In this document: in pieces, positions 29,632 to 40,384 of the stretch | How positions within the stretch are numbered: position 1 is the first letter of the stretch | Layout: each line of letters opens with the position of its first letter | From: Chara braunii | Taxonomy: Eukaryota > Streptophyta > Charophyceae > Charales > Characeae | Direction: 5' to 3' | Assembly: GCA_003427395.1 (NCBI GenBank) | Contig: BFEA01000233.1 | Span: 580,636-629,808, forward strand | Length of the DNA stretch: 49,173 nucleotides | The notes under the pieces: model-generated | What the model was told of the DNA's origin: nothing | The model's input: the letters and a program-made list of their open reading frames with translations, nothing else | The model's database searches: none | Program-made: the position numbers and the translations under genes

Positions 29632-30299
29632 GCGCATCCTCTCGAATAAGGTGCCACGGTGGGTTGTCCTTATAGTAGGGTCACGCCTATGTGACTCTAA
29701 AAGGGTAATAATTACAAAAAAGACCACAACAATCTTGTGTAGGTAGGCCAACCAGATGGATAGTATCTGGATCACCTCGATGATGACACTATCATGCTTA
29801 TGCATTGAGGGGTAATCGATCGCTGAAGAATGAGCCGAGCAAAATGAAAACCGAACACCTGAGAAGGTGTCGAGCAAAAGGGCAAGGGCGAAGTATCAGG
29901 AGATGAAACATCTCCATGCCAAGTATCTGGTGTTGGGGATGGGTACTTCGTCATTCGTGGAACGGAGAGAGTAATTATTGCCTAGGAGGACAAATCGACC
30001 GACAAAATTGTCAGTCGCTCCTCCGAATAGATGTATGCGGTAAGACAATATGGTCGAACCGAGAGTTCAAACATCGACCAGGAGCCAGATCACTTGTTGA
30101 TCTGCATGGTACCAGCTGTATTTATTTGTAAAAGCTGTGCGCGACGGATCTCCCGGCTTCGGACGACAGTACAACTGCCTCGTCGGTCATGTAGGCAGGA
30201 AATGATAACCTTGGCAGACCATCTCATCAAGTCGAAATGTTGTTTATGTATTTTATTCATTTTATGAGTAGGGGATTATAAAGGGAATAGGATTATATG
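29632..30299 (+). other. No gene recognised
   Basis: The words GTATCTGG recur (about 29762 and 29925). No ORF with recognisable content and no array. Confidence 0.35.
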
Positions 30300-30560
30300 T
30301 TGGGTTTCACGTTTGGTCGAGGCCGTCCTAGTCGACCGACGCTCGTTCGTACCGAGGAGATCAACGCCCTCGGGAACGGACAACGTTCGGGTCCACTTGG
30401 CGTTAACCAAGCGTACCTATACTCCAGCGAGCGAGCAAACGCCCTCGGCTGACCTACCTCTGCAATTGCATGTAAAAGCTTTCGCACGTGGGTCGGTAGC
30501 TCGGTAGGGATACGCCCCTGAGGGTGGTGACAGCCCCTCAGGGAAAGCAAGTTGTGCCCC
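30300..30560 (+). repeat. LTR-like module, copy 2
   Basis: CGTCCTAGTCGACCGACG, then AACGCCCTCGGCTGACC, CACCTCTGC(A/G)ATTGC-type sequence and GGATACGCCC match, in the same order and strand, the block at 34155-34410. A shorter inverted match is at 18222-18310. The 3' end folds as CCCTGAGGG/CCCTCAGGG. Three copies of one module near different element remains suggest a shared LTR family. Confidence 0.65.
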
Positions 30561-30730
30561 ACAAAAACCTATCCTGTCGTAGGGGACCGCGGGATGTATA
30601 GCTGGCGCACCCGGCTAGAGCGACGAAGGGACAATGCAATCGCGTCCGTCTCGGCGGTTCGCGGGATTATTTATGCATCGNCCTAAGTTGTTTCTTGATT
30701 TTGTTTTGTTCTAACTCTTGCGTGACATAG

Positions 30731-30795
30731 CCGGGAGGGCCCTCGTTCACGCGAGGGCTGATGCGCGCGACAGCGGAAGCTCTGTCGAAACTCAG
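30731..30795 (+). ncRNA. Hammerhead-like fold, probably decayed
   Basis: GCCCTCG (30739-30745) pairs with CGAGGGC (30752-30758) as a possible stem I. CTGATG follows (30758-30763), then CGCGC in place of the expected A, stem II GACAG/CTGTC around CGGAAGCT, and GAAAC (30787-30791), whose following TC could pair with GA of GGGAGG upstream. The expected cleavage triplet (GUC) is GGG here. The geometry is striking but two core defects make activity unlikely. It may also be coincidence. Confidence 0.3.
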
Positions 30796-31225
30796 GAGGA
30801 GTTTTGGAGGCAGGGAACTGAAAGGTAATCTTTGCGTTCCTTCTATAAACCCAACTATAACCCCTATCTGTATCTCTTGCTAGGTTTGACTGAGTATCTT
30901 TCTTGTCCCCCTACTTTGACTTTCAGTTTGACTTTCAGGATAAACCATATTTAATTAAATGAATGATTGTGCAAGTTGCAGTTTTTGTTTGTCTGACTGA
31001 AAAAAGATTGTGGGGTTGCATTTGGGGGAAAGGTGGGAGAAAGGTTGCACTGAGTATGTTTGACTGGGTCAATCAAAGGCTGGGCAAGTCTCCATAAGTT
31101 TCGAGACACCCAGTGCTATGTTTATTTTTGATTGCCTGAAGGACCAGACAGGTTCTTATAAGATTGAGTGGTCGGGTTGCTCTGACTTGCGAGGGCTGCC
31201 TGTGGATGACTTTTAAGGGGCCAAG

Positions 31226-31798
31226 CATGTTCCATAAGTTTGGGTGGCTTGGTCGCCTTGCTTACTTTGGGTTTCTTTTAGTTTTTTTTTGTGCTGAATG
31301 AGAAGGTCTCAACATGTTCCATAAGTTTGGGTGGCTCAGCCTCTTCCTGCTTTGGCTTTACGGGAAAGAATCAGGCAGAGGACCGGACATGTTCCATAAG
31401 TTTGGGTGGTCTTGGTCCAATGACACGCACATGCTGGAACCAAAAGGCTATAACTTGGCTATACTTTACTATTATTCTAACTATGAACAGGTTAGTCAGA
31501 CAGTGTTCCATAAGTTTGGGTGGTCTGACTATAGCTTATCATAAACTGAAGAGAGTATTAACTAAGAATAAATTTGTGGTATGAAGGGGCAAATTGAATC
31601 TTGAGTTAAAAATGATTGGTTCAGTTATATGCTACCTCAAAAGACTAAGTGCAGATAATTACATAAAGCTGGGATACTTAAACAGTTCAGGGCGATTAGG
31701 GTGGCCTAGTCATATGCCCAAAGAAGAAAAAAGTTGTTGTGCCCTGTGTTTGTGTATACTCAATGGCTGAGCTAGACATGTTTTATAAGTTTGGGTGG
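31226..31798 (+). repeat. Irregularly spaced TTCCATAAGTTTGGGTGG repeat
   Basis: Near-identical copies start at 31226, 31313, 31388, 31504 and 31777 (the last with TTTTATAAG). Weaker relatives lie near 31090 and 31150. Spacers of about 52 to 250 nt are unrelated to each other. One frame reads MFHKFGW in the middle copies, but the ORF is only 76 codons and looks incidental. The purpose is unknown. Confidence 0.8.
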
Positions 31799-32094
31799 TC
31801 TAACTTTATGCCCTATGTAAGCTGGGTATAAAGGGATAAATCGTTCAGAGACTATGAAATATTGTTTGATAAGTTGACTTTGGGATGGTGAGAGTACTTA
31901 CCTTTGTGGTTTGGCTTGCATGTGGCTGAGTGAGACTACTACTTAGTCTGAGTTTCAATTTGACAGGTAGTTGCTTTAGATGCTCACCACATGCTAGAGC
32001 GATAAAAGTTAATTCAATTTCTGCATTTTCTGAGCTAAGTTTATTTTACTTAGGTCGATTTCTGCATTTTTTTGGATTTTGTTTTATACTTGGT

Positions 32095-32660
32095 CTTGTA
32101 TAAATTTTGGTAAGTCATGTTCTTTACGAGAAGCGCTGGCGAAATTTCTACAAAACCAAAGACTTGTCAAATTTTGACTTTCAAAAGTTCAGTTTGTCTA
32201 AATTATATACACGACTTAGTAAAAATCTGGGAAGTCTCCTTTTCTAAAGGGAGTGCTGTCCAAATTTTTGCTAATTCGAGGAGTTAGACAACATTAGACT
32301 TTGGGAAGTCAAAGTTATTTTTTAGATTATTGAACTTAGCTTTGTATAAATCTTGGAATAACGCTTTCTTTACGGGAAGCGTTGCCGAAATTTCTACAAA
32401 CCTAAGGGGTCGGTTCAACTTTGTGTCGAACTCAAGTCTGACTTCTGAGTTTCTATCTGACGTAATATAAATCTGGGAAGTCTACCTTTCTAAAGGAGAT
32501 GCTGCCCAAATTTTTACTAATTCGGGGAGTTGGACAAAATATGACTGTTCAGAATTAGAGTTTGGTTTTTGTTTTCATATTTGAGTTATTATAAATTTTG
32601 AGAAGACACTTTTCCTATGGGAAACGTTGCCGAAATTTTCTTAGTTTAGAGGAGTTAGAT
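32095..32660 (+). repeat. Degenerate tandem repeat, about 122 bp x 5
   Basis: TATAAAT(T/C)TTGG-type starts recur near 32098, 32220, 32343, 32465 and 32588. Copies 1, 3 and 5 share TACGGGAAGCGTTGCCGAAA-like sequence (copy 3 form). Copies 2 and 4 share CTAAAGG(G)AG(T)GCTG-CCAAATTTTT. This means a 245-bp dimer has been tandemly repeated. It ends just before the primer-binding-site-like sequence. Confidence 0.75.
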
Positions 32661-32670
32661 TATATTTTAA

Positions 32671-32692
32671 CAGGTGGCGACTCTGGTAATCC
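32671..32692 (+). promoter_or_regulatory. LTR end and primer-binding-site-like sequence
   Basis: The string CAGG is followed by TGGCGACTCTGGTAATCC (32675-32692). TGG plus complementarity to a tRNA 3' end (...GAGTCGCCA) is the form of a plus-strand primer-binding site, and CA at 32671-32672 would be the LTR 3' end. This suggests that the 122-bp repeats belong to a 5' LTR. The tRNA was not identified. Confidence 0.45.
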
Positions 32693-34154
32693 ACCCTGAA
32701 TAAGGGTGATGCTACCATAGGTCTGCCCTGCGTTGGGCACTGACTTAGATGCAGGCCTAGGCTTAACTTGTAAAAGGGTCCTGGGTGAGAATGTGTTATG
32801 GAGCTGTATTCTCCATACAGTTATGAATCTAGCTTGGGAATTGGTCTGTCTTGTTTTACAGGTCTGTCAATGAATCTAAGTTAATTGATTCAAACAACCA
32901 CATAAAGAATGAGTTGGGTACAACATATAAACAAAAAATTGCTGAGATATAGAGATTTTTCTAAAGTAGTACTTTTTTTTTTATATCAATGTGATTAACC
33001 AAAGTATACTGATACATGTCTTCTTGATCGATTGATTTGGGATTTGGGTTCAGCTTGATCCTACAAGGATCTTCTTCTGTTATCACTGATAACATGTCGG
33101 TTGCCGATTCGTCGGTTTACGATTCAACTCCAATCCATTCTTATCACTCAACCTAAAGGCTTTTGTCCTGTGGTTTGAAATGTTTCGTTGTGTTTTTACC
33201 CGGACTTTATTGAATGGCCATATAACGAAAGTACTGAGTATTTTATTTTGAGGAGTTGCACAAGAGTGAGGCTTGTATGGCTAAAGCGAGGGGTGTGAGT
33301 GCAGAGATTGGTTAAAGTTGACCCCGTGTAGTGCGTGGACTTTTGGTTGAATCCTTGATGTGATTGCATGTATGTTTGGTGGTTCGGACTTTGGATTTGA
33401 CTGCCTGTGATCATATACATATATATGGCTGAGAGGAGTCTCACTGTGATTGTGAGAAGTGATCGTCTCATATTTATAAGCCTCTCTATATATGTAAATA
33501 AATATGTCTTGAGTATTTCGCGCGGCCTACTGTTACCGCGCGTAAGGGTTAAACAGATTATGTTTTTGAGAGAAAAGGGAGATCCCTTGTTATCCTTTGC
33601 TTTTTAGAGTTTTAAAGTTGGACGTTGTAGTTCGTGGTAGCCGTCAAAGTCAAACCCCTTGATTTCTCTCCAGGCCCTAGATGATGGAGCTAGTCTCCAG
33701 GGCGATAAGAGACGATTGCCACCACAGGTATGAACCTGTGTACCACCCACTCTGCGCAGGGTGCAGAAGAGGGTGTGGTTCTCAACCGCACTTGGAGGTT
33801 GTCTAACGTCGAGAGATCAATCCCTCAAGGCGCGTGTCAACCGACACTTGAGTGTCGAATGCGAACCTCGAGATTAACGAGGGCGGCATGAGTATAGGTA
33901 CTACATAGTACGCCATCATTGCGACTGCTTGCGTATGCTTGCATTGCGAGTCGATATGAGATTAGCCTTGTGTCTACGCGGCTTTATAGTAAGTCTCGCG
34001 CGCGACTCCTATCCGATTTCCGCATCGGAGAGTTATGGGATGGCTACCTAGGGACTAGGAGTGTTGTCGCGTTGTTTGTTCTGTGTCGTTCTGTATATGT
34101 ATGTGTATGTGTGTGTGTGTGTTTATTTTTATGTTCTTTAAAGTGGTGTATGCG
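32693..34154 (+). other. Non-coding interior of putative LTR element
   Basis: No gag or pol motifs are found. It contains short perfect hairpins: CACAGGT/ACCTGTG (33723-33740) and CGACACT/AGTGTCG (33841-33856). A (TG)n run occurs at about 34100-34122. It may be a non-autonomous element interior. Confidence 0.4.
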
Positions 34155-34410
34155 TGGTGTGTAGGATGCGTCCTAGTCGACCGACGACGAGTCACACTTG
34201 GGACCTCAGCCCCCCTAAGGCGTCGGTTCGCGTACGGGTCCGATAGAGGCGTAAAACCGCGCGTACCCCCTATGCTACAACGAACGAGAAACGCCCTCGG
34301 CTGGTCCACCTCTGCGATTGCGACTTATTAGCTTTCGTATTGTGGACTGGTATCTCGGCGGGGATACGCCCATCGAAGGGAGGTGACAACTCCCGTAAGG
34401 TGGGGACAAG
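34155..34410 (+). repeat. LTR-like module, copy 3
   Basis: A direct match to 30300-30560: GCGTCCTAGTCGACCGACG, GAACGAGAAACGCCCTCGGC, CACCTCTGCGATTGCGA, GGATACGCCC. In place of the CCCTGAGGG hairpin it has GGGAG/CTCCC around GTGACAA. The sequence changed but pairing is kept. Confidence 0.65.
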
Positions 34411-34493
34411 TCGGAATAATTTTTAGTAACTTTTTCATTTCATCCGAGCAAATCTTTTCAAAACAAAACTTACTTCAGAATTCGAACATCATC

Positions 34494-34546
34494 CGACATT
34501 GAAAATACAGGGCAAATACCCTTGTCAGGGTTTCTGTCCCGACGGC
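34494..34546 (-). repeat. Inverted-pair hairpin element, minus copy
   Basis: The reverse complement reads GTCGGGACAGAAACCC, then TGACAAGGGTATTTGCCC and TTTTCAATGTCGGA, matching 24233-24290. The pair faces each other across about 10 kb. Confidence 0.65.
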
Positions 34547-35216
34547 GCAAGTACTCAACATTTTTTCATCACACTTTGAGCTGAACTTAGTCAACCTGCA
34601 AGCTTTAAATATCGTTCCCCAGGAGGGGAGGATAAATGCTGGCAATTTCGTTTTAGATTATTATCCTTCTTTATTTATCATCTTCACTTGTTGCGCTGAA
34701 CAGAAGAGGCAAACCTGTTTGACGTCCTCGCTATAAGTCCCATCTCTGAGAGGGGAGGGTACACGCTGCACATTTTTTCGGCAAAGCAACACAACCATTG
34801 CTGCACTCGGCTTTCTCCAAGCCCTCCGCCACACCTCCTGGCGAGAAAGATTAGACACCTCGCCCCGCATTATCCCACACCTCTTTTGGCCGACCAGAGA
34901 ACCCTAGACACCATGGCAAAGACATTTGTCAAAGCGCTTGTCACAAGAGCATCAACACCTCTCAAACCAAAGGACAACCCAGGATTGTTTGTCATTCCTA
35001 CCCCTGTAGGACAACCCTCTCAGGGACCAAGCTAGAGAGTCAAGCACACAACCGCAACCAACAAAGAATTCCCAAGGCACAACAACCTTGTCCCACGAAA
35101 CACTGAGTCAAAGGGCTATGGAGTTCCTGATTTCAAATACACAAGTCAAATCCAAAGTTAAACATAATCAAGGAAACAATCTTGGCGGAACAAGGGGAGA
35201 AAGCCAAATAATATAA

Positions 35217-36227
35217 ATTTGGGAATATCCAGAAGAAGATGAAGCGAGTTGCAACGAGATGTTTGAGAAACACGCAGTCCTCTTCAACTTCCCTCAGAAG
35301 TGTGCAGACATGTCTCCAAACGAAAAGCACACCTGGGTAAGGGATATCCTCAGATCGTTGGAAGAAGTACCATGAACGGAACCGATTGTCACATATCACA
35401 GGCGGGCAAGGAACACAGTCATGATCGTATGTCTGGACAGAGTGTACGCCAAGTACCTCATCTCCCTCAACAGTGTGAAATGTAAAAAGGGAGTGGTCAC
35501 AGTCACCAGCTGGAAACCCAAAAGAGCTCCTCAGTCGGACGCTTCGAGGCACAAACGAGCGATGCTGAGGAACAACTTCTGGATCCAATTCGACAACATT
35601 CCTGAAGGGTCACACAACTTCATTGAAAGAAGACTGACAAAAGTCTATCGGAACAACCCAGCCATGGAATGGTTTGAATCTGACCCGGACTTTTTGGCAC
35701 CCAACCATGACTCAAGCATAGCCTGTCTGCAAGTTCCATTAGGAGTTCCTCCACAATTCCCAGATTCATGGTTCTTCATGAGAAACGGACAAAAGCGGGC
35801 AGTGTTCCTGTCCACCAAAACGAACCCTCGGTGCTTCAGATGCAGAGGGAAAGGCCATCTGGGTACAAACATAAACTGCCCGCTCAACAGAGAAAGAGGC
35901 GCCAAACCAAACCAAATCCAGGCCAACCTGGTGGAATGTGACTCGAAAGTGGGATTGTGGTTCGTCAACGACCCAACCTACAGAGGATGGGTCTTCGACG
36001 ATATGATAGAGACTCCAAAATGGACATGGACGATGAAAGGTGAACCGACAATACAACCAGACATCTATCTGCCCTACAAAAGTCAGTGGCAAAAGAAGGG
36101 ATCCAAAAGAATCGAAGGCAAGGACTGCGGATTTCTCGGACAACAAATTCTAGACACACAAGGGGTCATGGAGGACAAGCAAAGGAAGGACACCTGGCAA
36201 GAACTCATAAGAGAAAACATTCGTTGA
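35217..36227 (+). pseudogene. LINE copy B ORF1, zinc-knuckle RNA-binding protein
   Basis: The frame reads IWEYPEEDEASCNEMF ... HTWVRDILRSLEEVP, a TGA (35373), then ARNTVMIVCLD ... NFWIQFDNIPEGSH ... DPDFLAPNHDSS ... GVPPQFPDSWFF. The zinc knuckle CFRCRGKGHLGTNINC is C-x2-C-x4-H-x6-C. A basic region and RKDTWQELIRENIR follow at the end. This is the nucleic-acid-binding ORF1 type of plant LINEs, which packages the element RNA. It is the same family as copy A. One nonsense codon, again TGA, and no start Met within the open part. Confidence 0.82.
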
Positions 36228-37738
36228 AAGTCTGCAGACAAGGGGAAAAGTGCTACGAGCAAAAAAAGCGCAAAGGGTAGGAATTCACGAAGATGAACAG
36301 AAAGCAAAGCACATGAACAGTACCTGCCCCTCAGAAAGCTCAAACAAACCCCTCAAACGAAAGGCAGAGCAAGACACCACGGCCCAGTCAGCCAACAATC
36401 AGACAACCAGCAAGGTGAGCAGAGTTAATGATACCTGCTCAACAACAGACCAAATGGACGCAGATGCTAAAGAAGGAGAACATGAAGGAACAGAGAAAAC
36501 TGAGGACGAGAATGAAGATGGAAGCAAGGACTCAATGGACGTAGGAAAAGGGAAAGTAGAGAAAGAAGGGACAGTGGGAGGACAGAATGACAAAGCCGGA
36601 GAACATGCAACTGACGAAGAGGATGGCAAAATGTCACACAGACCAACTTGACGAGCAACTAGGGGGGAATGAGGAAGGAGGGAGTGAAAACTCACTGAAA
36701 TGGCTGAATGACTATGTTAGGACGCTTGAAAGAGAAAGGGAAGTGGAGTTTGAAGTCAGAGTGACACACAAAAGACACCTCCTTAACCTGCAGAATGTCA
36801 ACTTCAATCAGTCTGACTCAAACAGTCAAATCCCGACCCAAAACCAGTATGAAATACTGGAAAAGGAACAGAAACTGTTTGAATTTTTTGCAGAGCGATA
36901 CGGACAAAGACTGGACCAATCATGAAAGAAATTCAACCCCGATCAGAACCTGTTCAAATGGCCAAAGACATACACAAAATCAGAAGGCATCCACCCGAGC
37001 AAAAAAACAAAGGGCTCCAAAAGGAATGAACAAACAAATTCAACTAGCCCAGCACAAGTGGAAGGGAGAGAAGGTGAGGGCATCCTACTGAACACAAGAG
37101 AAGGCCTTGACATGCAAAAAGAAATCCTGCAGGCTCAGATCACGGTTCTCAGGGATCGGAACAGAGAAACAGCAGATGACACCATCAACCTGCAAGGGCT
37201 TGCTCTAGGACAGAACGCAGAAGTCTTCACAGCGGCCAGGCTGGAAGCCAAGGGGGGGTGCAGGAAAAGAGTAGTCCTGCCATACTGATGGAACGAAGAG
37301 CACGAGGATTGGGAGATTGCAGTAGTCAAATCATGGTCCCTCATCGCATTGGTCAACCTGTCCAACAAGGTCCTTGCGGCAAAGGACGCTCCAGTAGTAG
37401 CGCACATCCTGGGATCCAAGGACGAATGGAGGGAGGAATGGTTAGACGACGCAGGAGACATCCTGGCCATTGACCTCAGACCCTACATGGTATGCTACTC
37501 AATGGAGGCACAGCTTATGGATCACATGGTTTGGAAACCATGGAAGGTGCTGCACGCAATATCCTATGGCCTAATGGGAGGAGAAATCCCCTCGGAAAGG
37601 GCCGTTGTCTCAGCCTCAATAGTCGAGAGTCACTCCCTCTTTGATGGCAGGGATGACCACCTGGAACAGGTATTGGAAACAAATTCTAGACAGATCAAAG
37701 TGCGACTCGCTCCCTACAACGAGTCACCCTTCAACTAA
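36228..37738 (+). pseudogene. LINE copy B, ORF1 C-terminal region, frameshifted
   Basis: Several frames hold coding-like pieces. One piece is Lys/Glu/Asp-rich (36250-36651). Another has NSLKWLNDYVRTLEREREVEFEV and EILEKEQKLFEFFAERYGQRL, probably coiled coil (36655-36922). A third is SNKVLAAKDAPVVAHILGSKDEWREEWLDDAGD (37349-37738). The frame changes between them show decay. I do not recognise a catalytic domain. Confidence 0.55.
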
Positions 37739-37857
37739 CTCCCAGCAAACAAACACCCACACTAGGTCCCAGCTCAACATTCCATGACAGGTCAACGCAT
37801 GACCAAGGGACAGGCCAGACCAAACAGTACACAGTCAGAAACAAGGAGCCTGAGCTG

Positions 37858-38150
37858 TCAGTGGTGTCATGGAATGTTAACGGCGTAGGATCAGTATTAA
37901 CCAACACAGATAAATGGGACAATATGACAAACTACTTGAACTGGTATACAAATAACCCGCCCGATATAGTATGTCTACAAGAAACACACTTACATAATTA
38001 TAGCAAGGCTAAAACATGTACGCATAGGTCTCTGGGCTCCCTCTCCGTGAGTAGGATCAGCAAGAACAACAATTTTGTGGCACCAAAACTCGAGAGCAGC
38101 CAACTTAATCCGGATAGTAGAAGCAAACTTGACCTAGACAAAGGAAGATG
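37858..38150 (+). pseudogene. LINE copy B, N-terminal part of apurinic-type endonuclease
   Basis: VVSWNVNGVGSV (37858 onward) and PPDIVCLQETHLHN are the first two blocks of the exonuclease-endonuclease-phosphatase fold of LINEs; the Asn and Glu are metal-site residues. The frame runs to KGRWIGV near 38155 and then loses homology. The blocks with the later Asp and His are absent. Confidence 0.82.
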
Positions 38151-39203
38151 GATAGGAGTCTCCCATGGACACCCCTGGCCTTGGAGGCTCTACAACAACT
38201 CCCAGGTTACAGCACACCAGCAAACATGGACGGTACCTTCTGGGTAATGAGCAAGTCATGGACCATGAAAAAGAGAACCCCAAACCAAGAACTGACAAGA
38301 AACGAACCAAGACTAAAATTCTGGAGAACAATACTCAAAGCATGGAGAGAAGTCTTTCCAGCCAGAGTCAGACACTCACACACCAAAGAAGAGATTCTTA
38401 GGCAACCACTCTTCTGTAACCAATGGATAGCCACCAACAGGGGAACACCTTTCACCCTCACCACAAAGGATGCAAAATGGGGTTCCTGGCTAGAAAGAGG
38501 GATCTGGCAAGTCAAACATGTCTGGGACGAAGACAAGAAGGATTGGGTGAACGTCAGACAACTCCGCACCGAACTCAAGGGTTCCCACAACCTACCTCAA
38601 AACCTACAACAAATAATAAACGCCATAACAGTAGAATGGGGTCCAGTGCTCCAAAAAGACAAACAGTGGAACATAGGAGACTGGGCAGTGATGACACACA
38701 TTCAACCCTGCCATTACACTCTCACCTATTCAGAAAGGATAGAAGGAAGAAACAACTGGTATACTTTCACCATGCATAAGGTAGAGGATCCAGGCATGAA
38801 CGTTAGCAAAGTTGGCAAAGATTCAGCAACACAGGTTTCAGTCAGAGAAGATTGCCTCAGAAAAATCAGAGTAATAGAAAATGACAAACTCACCCTATTC
38901 CACCTTCAAACCGCTCTAGAGGACCTAGAAGTGGACCCAGCAGAATGGGCATGGAATCTCAAACAAAGCCCATCTAGGATAAACCTTGAATTCAACCTGC
39001 TCCAATACACAACTAGACTAGGGTACAGACTAAGGCGCAGATCATCAGCCCCTGAACCAGTCATAGCCGAACATTGGCGGAAGCACCTAGAAGTAGACCC
39101 GAGGAAACTAAACCAGATACCTCGGAATCTAATAAATGCTATTCATCCCCCCAAATTCAGAAGCCTGCAATGGCTAATACTATATACCCAGCGGTCCCCC
39201 TGA
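38148..39203 (+). pseudogene. LINE copy B, post-RT C-terminal region
   Basis: The frame has LPWTPLALEALQQLPGY ... WREVFPARVRHSHTKEEILRQPLFCNQWI ... WGSWLERGIWQVKHVWDED ... FRSLQWLI. This is the region after reverse transcriptase in plant LINE ORF2. No RT motif (such as FADD) is present anywhere between 37.9 and 39.6 kb. An internal deletion near 38150 has therefore joined the start of the endonuclease to post-RT sequence, removing the rest of the endonuclease and all of RT. Confidence 0.7.
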
Positions 39204-39553
39204 ACCAATGGTTGAATGCCAGAAAAAGAAAGGAAGACCGTAACCCACTACAAGAATTGTGCGCCAACTGCCCAGAGGGCCGGACAGAGAATCTGTTCCT
39301 CTGCTTTCTCCTCTGTTCCAAGATAAATCCGATTTGGACGAAGATATCCAAGATCTGGGACACGGTTACCGCATCAGAGTTCACAACAAGCCCGACCCTC
39401 CTTTTACTAGGTTTTATAACTCCTGAAGACTGGTCCGCCCTACAAAACAACTTCTTCCAAATTCTTAGGAAAGCAACGATATGGGCAATTTTGAGGAAAA
39501 GATGCCAGGAAACAATAGAGTCGAATAGAAAAACAACCAATGCACCTACATGA
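39190..39553 (+). pseudogene. LINE copy B, C-terminal zinc-binding region
   Basis: After a frameshift near 39185 the frame reads NQWLNARKRKED ... LCANCPEGRTENLFLCFLLCSKINPIWTKISKIW, matching the RT-associated zinc-binding segment (C-x2-C ... C ... IW) of plant LINEs. The usual His is not evident. It ends at the TGA at 39551-39553. Confidence 0.65.
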
Positions 39554-40384
39554 GGCATGGCGACCGATCCAACAACAGGTAGAAACAGAATATTGGGTCA
39601 GATGGCACAAAGTGAGAAGAAAAATGAAAGCAGATGTACACAAAGGAAAAGAAGTTTAAAGAACATAAACAAAAATTCGAAGAAACTTACCTAGCGAAGG
39701 GCGAAATAGCACACACCAAAGGCCAAGGATTAGCTTTTACACTCTGGGAAACGGCCCCTCAGGCTATCCAAATAGACACAGAATCCGTCAACAGATTACC
39801 AGAATCATACATTGCCCACACGCACTCATCCTAGGTCATTGAAACAAAACCCTCACCCAACCACACCACATTACACACGCATGATTCCCTAATTACAAAA
39901 GCCAGGATACATATTTTACAAATCCCCGACCCAACACCCCTACACACAAGTAATATCAGCAGCCAGGACCCAAGCCAAGAGAAACACAGTAAAAACACCA
40001 CCTAATTTCGCTTTCTTTTCCCACTAAGGCCATAGAGCCTAAGGGCCAATCGAGCCCACTCCTTCAGCCAAGCAAGGGTATGCATGTCCTAACCAAGATA
40101 ATAGAATCACTTAATTAGCTCCTCACAAGAAATTCAACGACAATTCCCCGACAAAAACAGACCAGACTAGTCGAATCCTAAGGTGGGTCAGTCCAGAAAC
40201 TCCAAATAGAGAAAAGGACCTAACCCTCAAAACCCTTTCGAACAGATAGAAGGTAAGAGTATGAGAGGGGCTAGGGTTTAGGGTTTAAGAAATAGCTACT
40301 AGAAACAGAAATACAAGGTAAGAGATAGCTTTAGAACAGGGTTTAAGAAATAGCTACTAGAAACACAAATACAAGGTAAGAGAG
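39554..40384 (+). mobile_element. LINE copy B 3' tail with 58-bp tandem repeat
   Basis: The 3' untranslated part. At 40281 GGGTTTAAGAAATAGCTACT begins a unit ending in ACAAATACAAGGTAAGAGA-type sequence, and it recurs at 40339 (58-bp period). CTAGGGTTTAGGG precedes the first copy. No poly(A) tail was found, so the 3' boundary is uncertain. Confidence 0.5.

Noticed and set aside
30520-30560. Additional hammerhead (CTGAGGG ... GAAAGC)
   Set aside because: The CUGANGA core is absent; only a GC hairpin is present.
31226-31798. CRISPR-like array (repeats with unique spacers)
   Set aside because: Spacing varies from about 52 to 250 nt, the repeat is imperfect, and the context is a eukaryotic intron without cas genes.
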